From contig JAKTNV010000003.1 of NCBI GenBank assembly GCA_022747635.1, forward strand, positions 54,525,569-54,589,568: DNA of 64,000 bases. Reading direction: 5' to 3'. Both the position numbers and the translations under genes were made by a program. The notes beneath the pieces are model-generated. The model worked only from the letters and a program-made list of their open reading frames with translations. It did not search any database and had not been told where the DNA came from. Below, one piece after another: positions 10,595 through 23,165 of the stretch (positions within the stretch are counted from its first letter, which is position 1; each line of letters begins with the position of its first letter). The DNA comes from Hetaerina americana (Eukaryota; Arthropoda; Insecta; Odonata; Calopterygidae).

Positions 10595-12184
10595 ATGGCT
10601 GTGCGCCGTTTAAACACGCTCGCCTTGCAAGTTGACGAGAAGGCGAAGCCCCCTACCCCGTTGGAGGTCCACCTCTTCACGTTAGAGTCGCTGGGCCTCA
10701 CACCCGAAGAGATAGTGGCGATCCAATTTGGATACAATCGCCATTTGATATTCCTGAAGTTGGCAACCGAAGCTACAATGACTAGGATTTTAGACAATAC
10801 TCCGCGGAAACTACCGTTTCCGTCTTTAAGTGACCAGAGGACGACAATAACAATTGACGAGACTTCCGGCAGCCCGTGTAATGTCAGGGTTCTTTGTCTC
10901 CCCGTGGAGACCCCATTGGAAGACATAACAGGCGAGCTCCAACGCTTTGGTAAAATACATCGCTCGTGGGAAAACAGGTGGGAGGGAGAAAATATGGCGC
11001 GGGTGCTTACTGGCACCAGGGTTGTGCGGATGACGGTCGAGAGAAATATCCCCTCGTACCTCCACATCGGCGGCAACCGGGCCATCATCATCTATGAGGG
11101 TCAGCGCCGCACTTGCGCCCGCTGTAATCAAGAAGGCCACGAGCGCAAGACCTGCCCTCGGAACCAGGGAGGTAAGAGCTATGTGGAGGCAATGACGATG
11201 CCCTCCAACCCTAACGCCGCAATGGAGATGGACGAGCCCGAAGTGGCTGTGGAGGAGAGAGCGCGGTCGCTTCTACTCATCGAGGGTGCGGTCCCGGCTG
11301 CTCCCGTTGGTCCCCCGCATCTCCCTTCAATTGGAGGGAAATGTCAGCGGGAGCGAAAATCGTCAACGGAGGAAAGGGAACCGAAAAAGAAGAGGACAGA
11401 CAAACCCAAGCTCCTGGTCTCGAATACCGTTCTACAAATGGTTCACATACCTACCACCTCGCCTAATATCACACGACCTCCAGCCCCCGTCTCCGTGAGC
11501 TCGTCAAATGAGGAGGGATGGTCTTTCGCCCCCCCTCCCCCCGCTCACGCCATCGACGCCCTCGCTACGCAATCCTTGCATCACGGGTTTCAAACACCCC
11601 AAGAACCTCTGGTGACAGGTGAGGAGGATGCATCTGATTGCGATGTTTTCCAGTCCCCAACAGCTCATCCCTCGACCCCTTTATCATTGACTGTAAAGGA
11701 AGCGTCACCGACCCCGGAAGTCGACCCGCATACAAGTTTCCCAAAGTCAAAAATCCCACATACCCCATCTTCTTTCCCCATTAAGGACAGTCAATGTGTC
11801 GACGATTTTCCCAGCGCTTCTCAAGATACGGACCACAAGCAACTATCTCCCCTGATTTTTCCCGACCACAACCCTTCCGCAGATGAGCCCCAGTCCGCCA
11901 CTCCGACCCTCCCCGAGGGTGCGTCCTGCCCCTTGGCGGCCCCCAGCGGTGCTCCTTCGAAGAAGGCCCCCTGTGGAACGCTGCCGAGTTACCCGGTCTT
12001 CGTGGAGACCACGGCTGGCTCTTCCTCTTCGGACGAGGCCGGGGGGGAGGGATGTGGCGAAATGCCGCGTCCTCGCTCGTCGACCCGTTGGACGAGGCGT
12101 CCCGGGAAACGGCGAAGCACTCGTCGCCCGGGGTCGAGTCGCGACCGGAGCGACGCTAGCCACGATCAGAACTCTGGGAAGTGA
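10595..12184 (+). CDS. ORF1 (gag-like) protein of a non-LTR retrotransposon
   Basis: This uninterrupted frame of 529 codons encodes a nucleic-acid-binding protein that would coat element RNA. The N-terminal half (about residues 1-165) is a globular gag-like region with the signature RVVRMTVERNIPSYL and IYEGQ just before the zinc knuckle. One CCHC knuckle, CARCNQEGHERKTC, lies near residues 170-185. Most related insect ORF1 proteins have two or three knuckles, so a single one is on the low side. The rest is low-complexity Pro/Ser/Thr-rich sequence with a KKKR-type basic patch near residue 265 and a basic Arg/Ser-rich C-terminus. The start ATG follows a long GC-rich leader. The intact frame and GC content suggest a recent insertion. 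It is an element protein, not a host gene. Confidence 0.85.
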   Translation: MAVRRLNTLALQVDEKAKPPTPLEVHLFTLESLGLTPEEIVAIQFGYNRHLIFLKLATEATMTRILDNTPRKLPFPSLSDQRTTITIDETSGSPCNVRVLCLPVETPLEDITGELQRFGKIHRSWENRWEGENMARVLTGTRVVRMTVERNIPSYLHIGGNRAIIIYEGQRRTCARCNQEGHERKTCPRNQGGKSYVEAMTMPSNPNAAMEMDEPEVAVEERARSLLLIEGAVPAAPVGPPHLPSIGGKCQRERKSSTEEREPKKKRTDKPKLLVSNTVLQMVHIPTTSPNITRPPAPVSVSSSNEEGWSFAPPPPAHAIDALATQSLHHGFQTPQEPLVTGEEDASDCDVFQSPTAHPSTPLSLTVKEASPTPEVDPHTSFPKSKIPHTPSSFPIKDSQCVDDFPSASQDTDHKQLSPLIFPDHNPSADEPQSATPTLPEGASCPLAAPSGAPSKKAPCGTLPSYPVFVETTAGSSSSDEAGGEGCGEMPRPRSSTRWTRRPGKRRSTRRPGSSRDRSDASHDQNSGK

Positions 12185-12211
12185 TGTCCGGTAGCCACCC
12201 GGTGCCGGACA
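12182..12211 (+). promoter_or_regulatory. TGATG stop/start overlap plus hairpin at ORF1-ORF2 junction
   Basis: The ORF1 stop TGA (12,182-12,184) shares its A with an ATG at 12,184. A stem of TGTCCGG (12,185-12,191) with CCGGACA (12,205-12,211) follows at once. Overlapping stop/start codons with downstream RNA structure are known to couple ORF1 and ORF2 translation in some insect non-LTR elements such as SART1. The role here is inferred from that parallel. Confidence 0.5.
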
Positions 12212-12420
12212 CACTTCGTCCATCGTTGGAGAGTTTTTTTTTTTTTTTTTTGCTGAATGACTGATTGAATCGATAATTTCAACCCTGCCATTGATAATTT
12301 CTTACAATACATAATTTTCCATTGCTAGCTAAAATCTCCGTCCTAATATCTGTGGACCTTGTCTTCCTTTCTTTTTTTTTTCTTTCTAAATGTTAATGGT
12401 CAAATTCACGAGTATGCGTC
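12184..12420 (+). pseudogene. Possible start of ORF2, disrupted
   Basis: From the ATG at 12,184 the frame reads MSGSHPVPDTLRPSLES and then enters a run of 18 T (12,234-12,251) and stops. A second, out-of-frame scrap at 12,380-12,405 reads FFLNVNGQI, like the start of an apurinic-type endonuclease domain (LNVNG). If both belong to ORF2, it is broken by the T-run and by the microsatellite that follows. The evidence is short and suggestive only. Confidence 0.3.
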
Positions 12421-12525
12421 TGTATGCATATGCTTATGTATGTGCGTGTGGATATGCATGTGTGCGTATGTATGTACAAGTGGATATGTATGTGGTATAT
12501 GTATCATATATGTATCCATGTATAC
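12407..12525. repeat. Degenerate TATG/TGTA microsatellite
   Basis: Alternating purine-pyrimidine tetranucleotides (TATG, TGCG and GTAT variants) run through this stretch, just where the non-LTR sequence ends. Confidence 0.8.
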
Positions 12526-12630
12526 ACTTATACTAAAGAAAAACATGATGTACCATAATCTGTGACCTGATATTATGCATAATGCTAACAAACTCTGTAA
12601 TATTCTGAACCGAATAAAATAATTTATATC

Positions 12631-12700
12631 ATAGCTCAAGTGGTTAAGAGCATCTGCCCGGCAAGTGGAAAGATCCGGTGTTCGAGTCCCGGTTGAGGAA
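12631..12700 (+). repeat. tRNA-like sequence, probably a SINE head
   Basis: It contains an A box (TAGCTCAAGTGG, 12,632-12,643) and a B box (GTTCGAGTCCC, about 12,680-12,690) at normal spacing. The 5' and 3' ends do not form a proper acceptor stem, so this is a tRNA-derived repeat or decayed tRNA rather than a working tRNA gene. A TA-rich microsatellite follows about 100 bp later. Confidence 0.6.
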
Positions 12701-12800
12701 ATATTTTTACTCTTGTGATCCGTTCGATTCCGCCTTCCCCACCTCTATTGTGTTCGTCCTTTATATGTGTTCCTATCCCTTTTCCTTATATCTGTTTCTG

Positions 12801-12810
12801 TATATATGAG

Positions 12811-12847
<37 letters not shown>

Positions 12848-12890
12848 GTATATATATATATTTATATATATGTATATTTATTTATTTGTA
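12801..12890. repeat. TA/TATT microsatellite
   Basis: Nearly continuous (TA)n with interspersed TTTA and TGTA units. Confidence 0.9.
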
Positions 12891-13466
12891 TTTTTGTATA
12901 TTACACTATGTATATACGTATTACAGTGCATGAAATTATATTATAAGAGCTGTATTCCCGCTTCATAACATAACAGTTTTCCGAGGCGAAAGCAGCTGGA
13001 GCGAAATACCACGCCATGCGGCCTTCTGCGCCTCTCCCTGCGATATGTTGCTCGTCATCATAAACCAGACGCTCAAGGGAACAGCTGGCTGGCGTTTCCA
13101 CTCGAATGGTAATGAACTTGGAGTAAAAAATATTCGAGGAACAAACACTACAACTTCTTCATTGCAACCTGTCCTATTTATTCTCTTATTCCCACATTCC
13201 ATAGACGCTTCAAGTTATTGTTTGTGCATAGTATTGACTGGTTTAAGCTACAAAATTAGCATGATGGATGTGGAAACTATGATTAATACTTTAACAGTGA
13301 CATTGGCAATTTAAGCTAACAAATCACGTTTGCACCGTAAATATACTATTGTAATTGCAATTATTTTATGAATAGAGCAGTGATTCGAGATTTTGATCTC
13401 TAGGGTTCATTTGGCAAATGATAAAAGAAAGATGGGATGGATTACCTCATTTTTGCAAGCAACTCA
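12891..13466. other. No gene recognised
   Basis: A somewhat GC-richer stretch with short overlapping frames on both strands (for example 13,045-13,314 plus, 89 codons); none has a recognisable domain. Confidence 0.45.
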
Positions 13467-13545
13467 TCTACATCTACATCAATACCCTGCAAGCCACGAA
13501 GATATTGTGTGGCAGGGGGACGTCAGTCGCTAGGCTCAATAGTCG
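13467..13545 (-). repeat. Non-LTR/SINE 3' end, GATGTA-tail family, copy 2
   Basis: On the minus strand it reads CCCTGCCACACAA, then GGCTTGCAGGGTATT, then a GATGTAGATGTAGATG tail (plus strand CATCTACATCTACATC at 13,467). It matches the family end at 30,448-30,560. Upstream sequence is not clearly related, so it is a short 5'-truncated insertion. Confidence 0.65.
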
Positions 13546-16500
13546 TGTAACACTTTTACTAGCGTAATGGTAGTAAGATGCAAGTGCCAGGTGAGTTCTC
13601 ATGCCGTTTCAGAGCAAAAATTAAAGGGTGACCTAGAAAGTGATTGATCTTATCAAAGAAGGGATCATCAGAAATCCCAGTTCTTGTGTAAAAAACTTTC
13701 TCTGGCTTTTAGAGTATAAAATAGTTAGTTTGGCGGAATTGGGCGAATGAGAAACTGGCAACAGAGCACAGATACTGTTATCTACGGATCTTTAAGTATT
13801 TCACCCTGGAATTCAAGTAGTTCCTCATAACTCGCCAATTTTTTACCTGGGAGCAAGGGTGATGGCTATGTACAACGAAGAGATGGCTAAAGAATGTTTC
13901 TCCTCTTCCGTTATCTTCCGTATTATAGTTGATAAGATATATCGTTTGAGGCCTTGATCAACCTAGGTTTCCCCAAAACAATCACTCCTCGACGCAGCCA
14001 CTTTGGTGCGAGTGGGTATTAGCGGTTATATTTTAATATTAAAAACAAACGGTTGGTTATGAAACTTGACTCCCTGTCTGGAAAATAAGATTTTTATTTT
14101 GCACCCTGATAATCATTTCTTTATTTCTACAGAATTTTACAATTCCTTTCGTTGAAAACGGGTATTTCAAATTGTTCTTTTCTGGTAATTCACGCGATTT
14201 TGTTTTTCTGGTGTGTAATCCCGTGAACCTTGGGAACGAAATTGTGCCGTTACCTTTGCAAGTTTATTTTAAGTTGGCCATTAGCTGATCATTTAAGAGT
14301 AAGAAAATGGAAAGAGAAAGCTAGATATCCGACAAGAAATTGAATTAAAAAATGCAATTACTACATTAGAAAGGATAATGGATGTTAGCGCCTAAAAACA
14401 CCATAACCTAACACTTCCTTTATATTTTTATAATAGTTCGTCAAAAGTGAATTAATTCCTTTCTCTTCTGTCGTTTAACAGTTAATATGTTTCAAGAATA
14501 TTCTTTCGGGCAAATTTCTAAAATAATTACGGAAGCATGAAGATCGTGGAAGCATAAGCCTATTATAATGAAAAACTAAGTATTTCTTTTTCATTATGAA
14601 TCGTTTCCACAAAGTGACGGCGGATACTATACAGCCTATTATAAGTAAAAAAAAAATGCTGGATAAATGAACAGATTCCTGGGACCTGATCTCCATGAAC
14701 AAATTCTATATTTTTCTCTGTTTCATTTAACATGGTAAATTTTAATTTCCGACAGAGGTATCACATGATTCTGATATTTTAATAAATAATGAGTTTGAAG
14801 TTTGACTTCCAAGGTATTATTTAAAGAAAATCAAATCACAAAATTTCAAAAAAACTTCTATGAAAAAGTTGTAAGTATTTACAATACTTGGTGATCCGTA
14901 ATTCCTCATTGAAAAATTTTCAAAATGATATTATTGGTGATTTCTCTCTACTTAGCCACCGATGCTACACTAAATTTCCAATGAATTCTAATGTCTTGTA
15001 TTGTAATCCTTGTTCCATGACCTTTAAACCTTGAATTCAATACTCAATTATATATACAAAGCCTAGATATTTTATGGTAAAATAGTGAAAAAAGCGTCCA
15101 TTTTTGTTATCTGGCCATTTTGCGTACTGTCGACATTTGTGTTGGCCTGCTTATTTAATCGAGAAAAGTAATGAAACTTCACTTTGAAAGGTAGAATTCT
15201 GGATAAAATCACTCTATAGTAGAATGGACTTGCATTCGGTAGTCTTCATCGAATAAATTGCCTTGGACATTACAGGAAGCCGATCAATAAGAAACAATAA
15301 TGATAAAATAAATGGAGCTGCTAATAACTCAACTAAAAAACTCTTTAATAACTAAAAAAAATATTTAAACTGAATTCCAGAATCAACAAAATCTTAAAAA
15401 ATAAAAATATTTGGCCTTTTGCCATTTGAGGCAAGACGCAGAGGTATCAACCAACCAAATAAATGCCGCAGAATGGCGCAGTAAGTGGGGTTGGGAATGA
15501 TAAGAAACAGGCCCGACGAAGATCTATCTCATCCCAAAGTACATCCATGACCAGAATGCCTCTATGCTGTAATATTTCGTGGTTTTAGGGCTATTGATGA
15601 GCTCTGAGATTAGATAGCGTGATGCTACGAGCCATATACCTGCACTTTGCACGTAGAGCTCCAAGATAGGCCACTGTAGATGTTATGTAAAAAACTATTC
15701 CGTAGGATTTCTGAAAATTCTGGATAAGAAAAATCCGAACGGTTCATGTAGAATTTTTCCAGTCCTATAACCTTCATATTTCCAGGAAACACATAAAATC
15801 TTCATTTCTTTCTGTAGGTGCTGAATGACCCTCGCACTAAATTTATTTATACTCAAAATTATTAAAATATTCGATCGATTCGATTTGAAAAATAGTCGAT
15901 TAGAGAAAATAAACGCAGTCTTTAAGGTATGATAACAGAAGTAAATCCTGCTCCACTAGATTAGCCTGAAAGTTAATACACCCTGCTATCTCAGAGGTCG
16001 TCGGATCATGTTCTGTGTCGGGTATGACTACAATAAACTCCATTGATCTATCACGAGGAACTCCTAGGAATAGGTAAAAAGGTTTGAGAGATGCATAAAA
16101 AAACTCAGGCTATAAGCTATAGAACCCAAAAAAATGCACGCTGGACTTTCCGTTACACTTGAGGTACGTTTTGGCTAATTTTATCATGTCTAAAATAATA
16201 GAAAATTGCCACTTTGGTTTTGTCGGTTTTATTCAGATCTATGTTTCGGAGTGATCTTTAAGTAACAAAAAGTATTATCTACCATACACACCACATAATG
16301 CATTAGTCAGTGCTATAAGTACATACATGCACGCGAATTATTAGCATTTTTAAACATGTTGTTTCTGATTTAGGGTATAAATTATAGGTCGTCATTAAAC
16401 TGATTTTGACAGATTCAACTGTGGAGTATTTTTGACATTAAAATTCATATTTGCTATATAGGAAGAAAAAACCCAAGAAACGAGGGTATTTTATGAACAA

Positions 16501-19500
16501 CGGAGTCCAAATATAATGGTACAGCATCTAAAAACGAATTACGTCATCGCTTTAATATTTTAGGCAATGGTTAAAATTAATTACGTGAAATGCGTATTGG
16601 AAAAATACAACACTTCATTATTCGTTTCATTCATTTGCCAGCCTCTTCAACCACACATTTATCAACTTTTTCTAAACTTCCAAACTTTAAATAGGGACCT
16701 AAAAGTTTACCTCATTCTTAATCTTTTCATTTTTTATCCCTAAATAACCGGAGTTTTCCAAACTATTGTACTTTTTTCAAGGGTGCATGTGGTTTACAGG
16801 GATTTATTATTTCAGTGTTTTATATTCCTTGAAAAATAGAGGCGAGAGATAAAAATTCAGTTAAGGCGGAAGAATAATGCATAATTAAAAATATAGTTCC
16901 TTTAATTGGGCGCGACGTCTTTTGACTGAAATATACTACAAGTTAATGAATAATTTTGACTTCTTTCTTCTTTTTCTAGCTATGTTCTTCACTTTCGTTT
17001 ATTATTTGATTCGAAAAACATCGCTCCCTGTCTAATCAACTCTTCAGCGTTAGTTTTATTTTAATGCAAAAGCATGGACGACGTAATTTTTGTTAATACA
17101 AAAATTCTGCGCAAGATCCAATGTTTTAATTTCAATCTGAGGCCAATTTTACTATCACCCGTAATGTGAAATATTTGCGGATCCCGGATGTATCAAACGA
17201 GAGGAGGGAGATTTGATGTGAACGAGTCAATTAGCCCCCGGGAGACATAGAGGTAACCCAACGAATATACTCTGATCTGGCATCTTGGCATCAAATCAGC
17301 ATGGGATATTGTTCGAGGAAGAAGGGCAGGAGGAGGGCCTTGGGGAGATCGGGCAAGAAACATTTGACTATAGGTTGCCGAGAAACACCTTCGGCGAAGA
17401 GTCCACGATGACTGAATATGCTTACAGAGGTCATTGAAGAGAGTATTCTCCAAGGAAAAGGCGGGGGGTCGGAGTAGACGGTAAGTACCTGGAGGTTGAA
17501 CGATAGATAGTCTTTGTATAAGAACGGGTATCGATCGGAGAAGAGAGGGAGACGAATGAATGCGTCTCTTCGTGAAGTTCAATACAAACGTCGAAGAAAA
17601 GTTCTCCTCAACAGTTTGTGCTGGATATAACTTTTAAAAGAAGCCTTCACCCTCTAACAGAAAGGTAAGGTGCTAATTAGCTGAGATAAGTTTGTCATGT
17701 TAAATTCTTCTGCTTCACGGAACTCATTCCATTCAGGATGACGAAATTATGTCCTTTAAAAATCTTCAATGAGCCTCCCACCTTCGAGGCTTCCTTTATA
17801 CGAATATTATTTTATATACCCTAATTAATGGCCAACAACCTTGTCTGTAGAGCCATATTTGAGGTAAAGTTTTCGGAAAATATAACTTTAAGTGGCCGTC
17901 TTCCTCCCTATTAGCGCTATTATGAACGCTTTGTCCATTTTATTTCCCAAGAATAATTACCACGGAGTTCCCTAAAATTTAAATTATCTTTCGAATACAG
18001 GAATTTTGACATGACTCGACATTCTATCTTAATTCCCTCGATTATGTGCTTCCTTTTAAGTCATAAGTGCTTGTAGTGGGCCCTGATTTTGGGCAGCCGG
18101 TCTTGGTTGATAAGGGCTGCCTGGCCTAAATTTTGACAAATAGGAGATTGCCTCTCACCTGTATTTGACACTTGTACCTGATTATTCACAGCCACACATG
18201 TTTTAATTAAACGCTATTTGACAAGCCTTATACCACTTTCCCTTGATCTCTGCATTCGTTTTAAATGGTCACGCCCGGTATATTCTATCTGGTTATTCAG
18301 GCTAAACCCATCTTTCCATCTGATTACACCCACAAAGGGTGGCTATCCGTCGTTTTTCTAAACGATATTCTCTCTCGCACACACACACATGACTCCTTTT
18401 CTGCCTAAATAACTTCATTTTTATGTAGAAGTGTATCCTCTCATTGGTCATATATTTCCTCAGCGTTGAAGGTGGTGGACCTGGAAAACAATTCATGAAT
18501 TTCAATAACTAAACGATGTACTCGTAGATAAACCGCTAAAAATGTTACCTAAACAGTTAAGCTTTTTTTCTGTACTTTATTAAATTTTATCAAAGTTAAT
18601 TACTCAAATTTAGAATAACTCACTGTCTTGTACAATATTTCTGTTTCAAAAATTGAGCTTATTATTAATCATGAGGAATTTGAATATGCTTCATTTGCAG
18701 GAGGGAATTTTCTCTTAATCTCAAAATTTGTGTCTCAATATAAAGTACCTTTATACACGTAAAAGTCAAAACATCTCAGCAAATATTTACCGAACGCTAA
18801 CAACTATTAAACTCTCCTTACTCCAACCGCATTAGCAATAAAGAAAAAAAGATAAAATCAGGTCTAAAAAGGAAAAAGAAAACCATGCTCTTCGGAACTC
18901 GATTCTATTTAAACATACCATGGCGAATGATGATGATTTCCATGCGCAAGATGAATATGGGAGAATGGAAAATAAGATGGCCCGATTTCGGCAAGGGCAT
19001 GATATATGCTTGCACTCTTTTCAGATGTCAGAGGCATATGTAACCCCATTTTCAATATGCACAGGAAACTAAAGGAAATTTTAAGTGGGTACAGAAACTT
19101 CATCTCTTACAGTAAGAAGATTAGTAAGCCAGAAAAAGAAAGCTGCAGATGTAGTATTAGTATCTCGATATCTCCCAGTGACTATTGGACTGCCCAATTT
19201 ATGAAATGAATAGAAGAAAACTTCAATCAAACTTTGACCTCTGGCCAGTTACCTTAGCCCAGATAAGAAAATCAGTCCATCGAGAGGAAACTAACCTTGC
19301 AGATTTTAACCAGAAAAATCTATAAAATAAATATAATGAGTTATTAGAAAAGTGTACAACCTCTAATAATGTAAATTTCAAAAGATTCTGCAATTAATGA
19401 AAGAATTTGCTGTATTTTTCTTCTCTTACTACCATCCGCTTATTCCCTTTGCGTGGCAATTTTAAACTGATATTCTAAATGATTTAATTCGCTCCAAATA

Positions 19501-19856
19501 GAGTTTTTACCCCTGAGATATCTCGTGGTAAGAGAAAATATGAAGAAATTTTCCAATACATGCTTTCGTAAAACTACTAATCGTTAATTTAAAAGAATAA
19601 TACTAATTTATTTTCCATTAAATAAAATTGAGAGGAATTAAAGTACTCGCATTGTGATACACACTCGATATAGAGATTTATTGGATACAAAGATCATGAT
19701 AACTCATATATATGTCGTCATAATCGTCCCAACGACTAATAGGTGTATGAGAAATGAAATATTAGCATTAAACTCTACAGGCATTATTCATGAGATGTAA
19801 TGGCATACTGATTTTTAGAAAAAGTGATATGTTTTATAATTATTGTAAGGAAATCT
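13546..19856. other. AT-rich DNA, no gene recognised
   Basis: About 6.3 kb without a convincing coding, RNA or element signal. The longest frame is a 129-codon minus-strand frame at 17,193-17,582 in a locally GC-rich patch. It has no motif I can name and may be old repeat. Confidence 0.5.
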
Positions 19857-20066
19857 ACCGGTTAAGGTAGGTTTTTGGATGGACACATCTACCAAAAAAA
19901 TATTTTGTGACACCTAACAAAACACAATCCAGCAGCCTAATCTACATCAAGTCCCTCTTCATCTCTGAGTACTTCCTTCCTCCCGTCCAACTTCCCTATC
20001 CTGTTCTTGCCCTTTCCTCGTTTGCCTAACATTATCCCATCTATCAGAGTTTTCAGCATCCCACAG
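19857..20066 (-). mobile_element. Non-LTR retrotransposon 3' end, copy 2
   Basis: The minus strand holds the last part of the RT ORF (LKTLIDGIMLGKRGKGKNR) and the same 3' UTR as the copy at 3,916-4,380. It ends with CCTACCTTAACCGGTAGATT and a short AT-rich, ATAATTATAA-like tail. The two copies align over about 200 bp with scattered substitutions and small indels. Sequence beyond 20,066 is unrelated, so this copy is sharply 5'-truncated. Confidence 0.75.
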
Positions 20067-22904
20067 TATGATTTATAATACTTAAGAGATATTAATCATT
20101 CTAAATTGTCAATAGATAAAATTTACATAGAAACAATACTGTAAAAAATAGGTCCTTCAATAAATTCATTAGATGGTTTTAATGATTAATGTGAAGACAA
20201 TGACTTTAATCTTGAATTGAAATAGTTCAAGAAATGTCAATCGCCGGATGTCTCGTGGAGAATCCGTTATTTCAGGCGATTAACCCTGTAGTTAATATTT
20301 TATTCCTGGCAGCCGAATAACAAGACTGATTTTAAAAGATCCTGAATTCCTTCATTGTTTACTTTATCTTGAATGATTGGAATGATTTTGCTATTTTGAA
20401 AGATCACATCCAGCGACAGAGAAGGTCAATCAAGTCAAGAGAGAGGGATAGAAACAGAAATAAATATTGAGCGAACTTTTGTGACTCCAAAGGGAAAGAA
20501 AATAACAGGCTGAAAGCAAAATATCACAATTCATAAAATAATGGTGTTTTCTCTCCTCGGATATGATATAAGACGAATTCGATCTTCATACGCCTTAGTA
20601 AAATTATGAAAATTAAATGAATATACTGAAAAATATCTAACCGAAAGGGACACCTTGGAATTAAAACAACTAAGGTAGTACTTGGATTAGTAAAGTATGA
20701 ACAGGCATTGACGAAAAATAAGGAACGATCATACAATAAATATCTTAGGAAACAACAGGATATTAGAAATACTGCCATAAATCAATTCACGAATTAAAAA
20801 CCCAGTGATGACAATTTTGACTAAAATATTTTTTAAACAAGAGGAAACTGAAAATGTAATATTGACTTGCCTTATCAACTAACACATAAGTAAAAACTTA
20901 TTGCTGAATATTTAGAATATTCATACAAAGGCGCAAAGGTCCTTTTGGACCGAACGATAAAATTTAAAGAAAAAATGTAGTGGGGAACGTTGGAACAGGA
21001 GCAGAAATGTAATTTCTTTGTATTTATTTGAGTAAAAAATTACTTAAAGTTTCAATTAAACTGGTAACTTATTTAATTTGGAAAGAAATTTAGAAACGAT
21101 ATATATTCCAAGGTAATATTGAGAAAAAATATTACACAATTATAGCTAAATACCAAGTTCTCGGTTCAAGTTTCTGTTCATTTCGCGGAAATTTTCAATA
21201 TTTTAATGGCACATGAAGACATTTTGAAAACATTTAATAGTTGGGTAATATATTTTTCAAGAAAATTCCTGGCTGAAGTGAGAAGTGCCTAATTGTCTCA
21301 GGAAAAAACTTTAGGAAATAGAAAGTTTAACTCGACAGAGTAGATGAAATTCTTTCAAGTGAGCAAGGAGGCATTTTTGCCTGAATAAGAAAGAATATAG
21401 AAATAGAATTTTCAAAACATAAACCATTATTTTTCCATAGCACATTTAAAAATATTATTTTGGCAATATTAAATCAGAAAAACTTACAATTGTCGCAATG
21501 CAACAATTTCAGAGAGTAGACGGTATCTCCCGTAGTTTCTTGGAATTAGAATCGTCACACCCATCTCGAAATTTTCCCATCCTATTTACAGGTATTCCTC
21601 AAAACAGAAGGCGTAAATGGCATTATTAACCTATTTTCCTATATTATTATTTCAATATTTAATATTTTGCGTTTACTGAAACGGTGCCCCCTTCTCCCTG
21701 AATTCCTTTATGTTATCAAGGGGGAGGTTAAAGGGTAAACAAGAAAATTCTCCAAATATTTTTATTTTTAATGTATTCCACTCCAGGAACTCAACCCTAC
21801 TTACATTTCCTCGATAAGAGAAGATCACAGTTCAAGTTGTTTTATTATGTATATGAACAGAATTGTCAAGCAAATGAGATTGCTAGAGAAGAGACCACTA
21901 GTATTGAAAATCTATTTATATCGTCAACTTTATTATTATTTACTAATATTTCCCCAAATTTTTAAGCCTTTATTTGCTTTTCTTCATTGTAAATGCTGCC
22001 TCTCTTCCTTTGACCGTGATCACTATCGGCATTTTCATCATTTAAAACATTTTTGTCATTGTATATTTTCACCTCATAATAAAATCATTCTGAGTCCTTC
22101 CTTTCTGGCTGGCCATATCACTTTTACATTCATGATTCAGACTATTACCATGAAACTGTACGAAGCTTTTATTGTTTCGCTATCGTCTTTCGCTTATCCC
22201 TCCTAGATGATCCTACACATTTGCCAATAAAAGTGTAAAATTGATCCAGTCCTTAATTTTGTATTTAATCTTAAAATTAATTTTTATCATTTCAACTAAC
22301 TTTAATGTTTTCCTCACTCAAAACGGTATTCCGTTGAGCGTGTACTTCCTGGGAAATTGAAGAGTTCAAAGTTGTAAAGAGGGTATATTAGAATTGATTA
22401 ACGAGAACGTTCTGTAGTGAGGAAAAACTTTCATTTACTATCCAAGCTAATATCCTGACTCTAAGGTTGGTTTGGACATTATATTAATTCATTTGCTCAC
22501 CTTCTAAGAACGTGGATAAAGGATCAGCTATTTGACTTTATAAAGGAAGGAAGGTGGCCGCAGTAAATAATTGTATTTGTTCAAAGAAAAGCTTCCTCGA
22601 AATCACCACCGCACAAATAGACGAATGAAAAAACTAGATATTTTCAACGCTCAATAGACAAAAAGAGACATTGCTATCCGTTTATTTACGGTACATCCAG
22701 GAATAGGTTTCAGCTGTAAATGAAAGAGCAAATATTAACTGTAAATGTATGAGTTGATTTTCATTGCGATTACAATAAGTCATCACTAACCGGAAGCGTA
22801 GTTAAAAATCAATGCCGTCCCTTACACTTGTGTCAAAGGGTAGTTCTAAGGAATGAAATGTTGTCTTAAAATGGGAGCGATTTATGGGTTAGTGTAGTGT
22901 GCGA
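20067..22904. other. AT-rich DNA, no gene recognised
   Basis: Frames are short (the longest is 119 codons at 21,847-22,206, plus) and carry no recognisable domain. No tRNA-like or element-end sequence was seen. Confidence 0.5.
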
Positions 22905-23165
22905 TCGATAAGCGCTGAGAGAAGTAAAACGGGTTAAAGAGAGTGAAAAGAGGTAAAGAGGGAGAGTGGGAAAAGGGCGAAGAGGAGGGGCCGAGTGAGT
23001 GGTGAAAGAACGAGAGAAAGGAATGGCAAAGATGAAACGACCAATTATAGAAGCGGAGAGAGGGAGACTTTAGGAGAAAAGGTGGGAGGAGTGAGGAGTA
23101 TGGGTTCAGGTGTAATAAAGGGGCATTAGGGAAGGGGTGTGGTTGAAAAGGAAAGTGAACAGCCT
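22905..23165 (+). repeat. Purine-rich tract
   Basis: About 260 bp is dominated by G and A on the plus strand, with many GAGA, AAAG and GGAG runs and few pyrimidines. It is not a simple tandem repeat. Confidence 0.75.

Larger units (their letters stand above)
10150..12560 (+). mobile_element. Non-LTR retrotransposon, 5' part with ORF1
   Basis: The stretch contains a GC-rich leader, an intact ORF1, a short junction and then what may be the first few residues of ORF2. The sequence next passes into TATG-type microsatellite DNA, so the endonuclease, reverse transcriptase and 3' tail are missing. Retaining the 5' end while losing the 3' end is the reverse of the usual 5' truncation and implies a later deletion or rearrangement. 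Confidence 0.75.

Noticed and set aside
10591..11140. Minus-strand frames opposite ORF1 (166 and 104 codons)
   Set aside because: Antisense shadows of a GC-rich coding frame with clear gag-like and CCHC motifs on the plus strand.
17193..17582. 129-codon minus-strand frame as a host gene
   Set aside because: No domain, no splice or start context, and composition explained by a local GC-rich patch.
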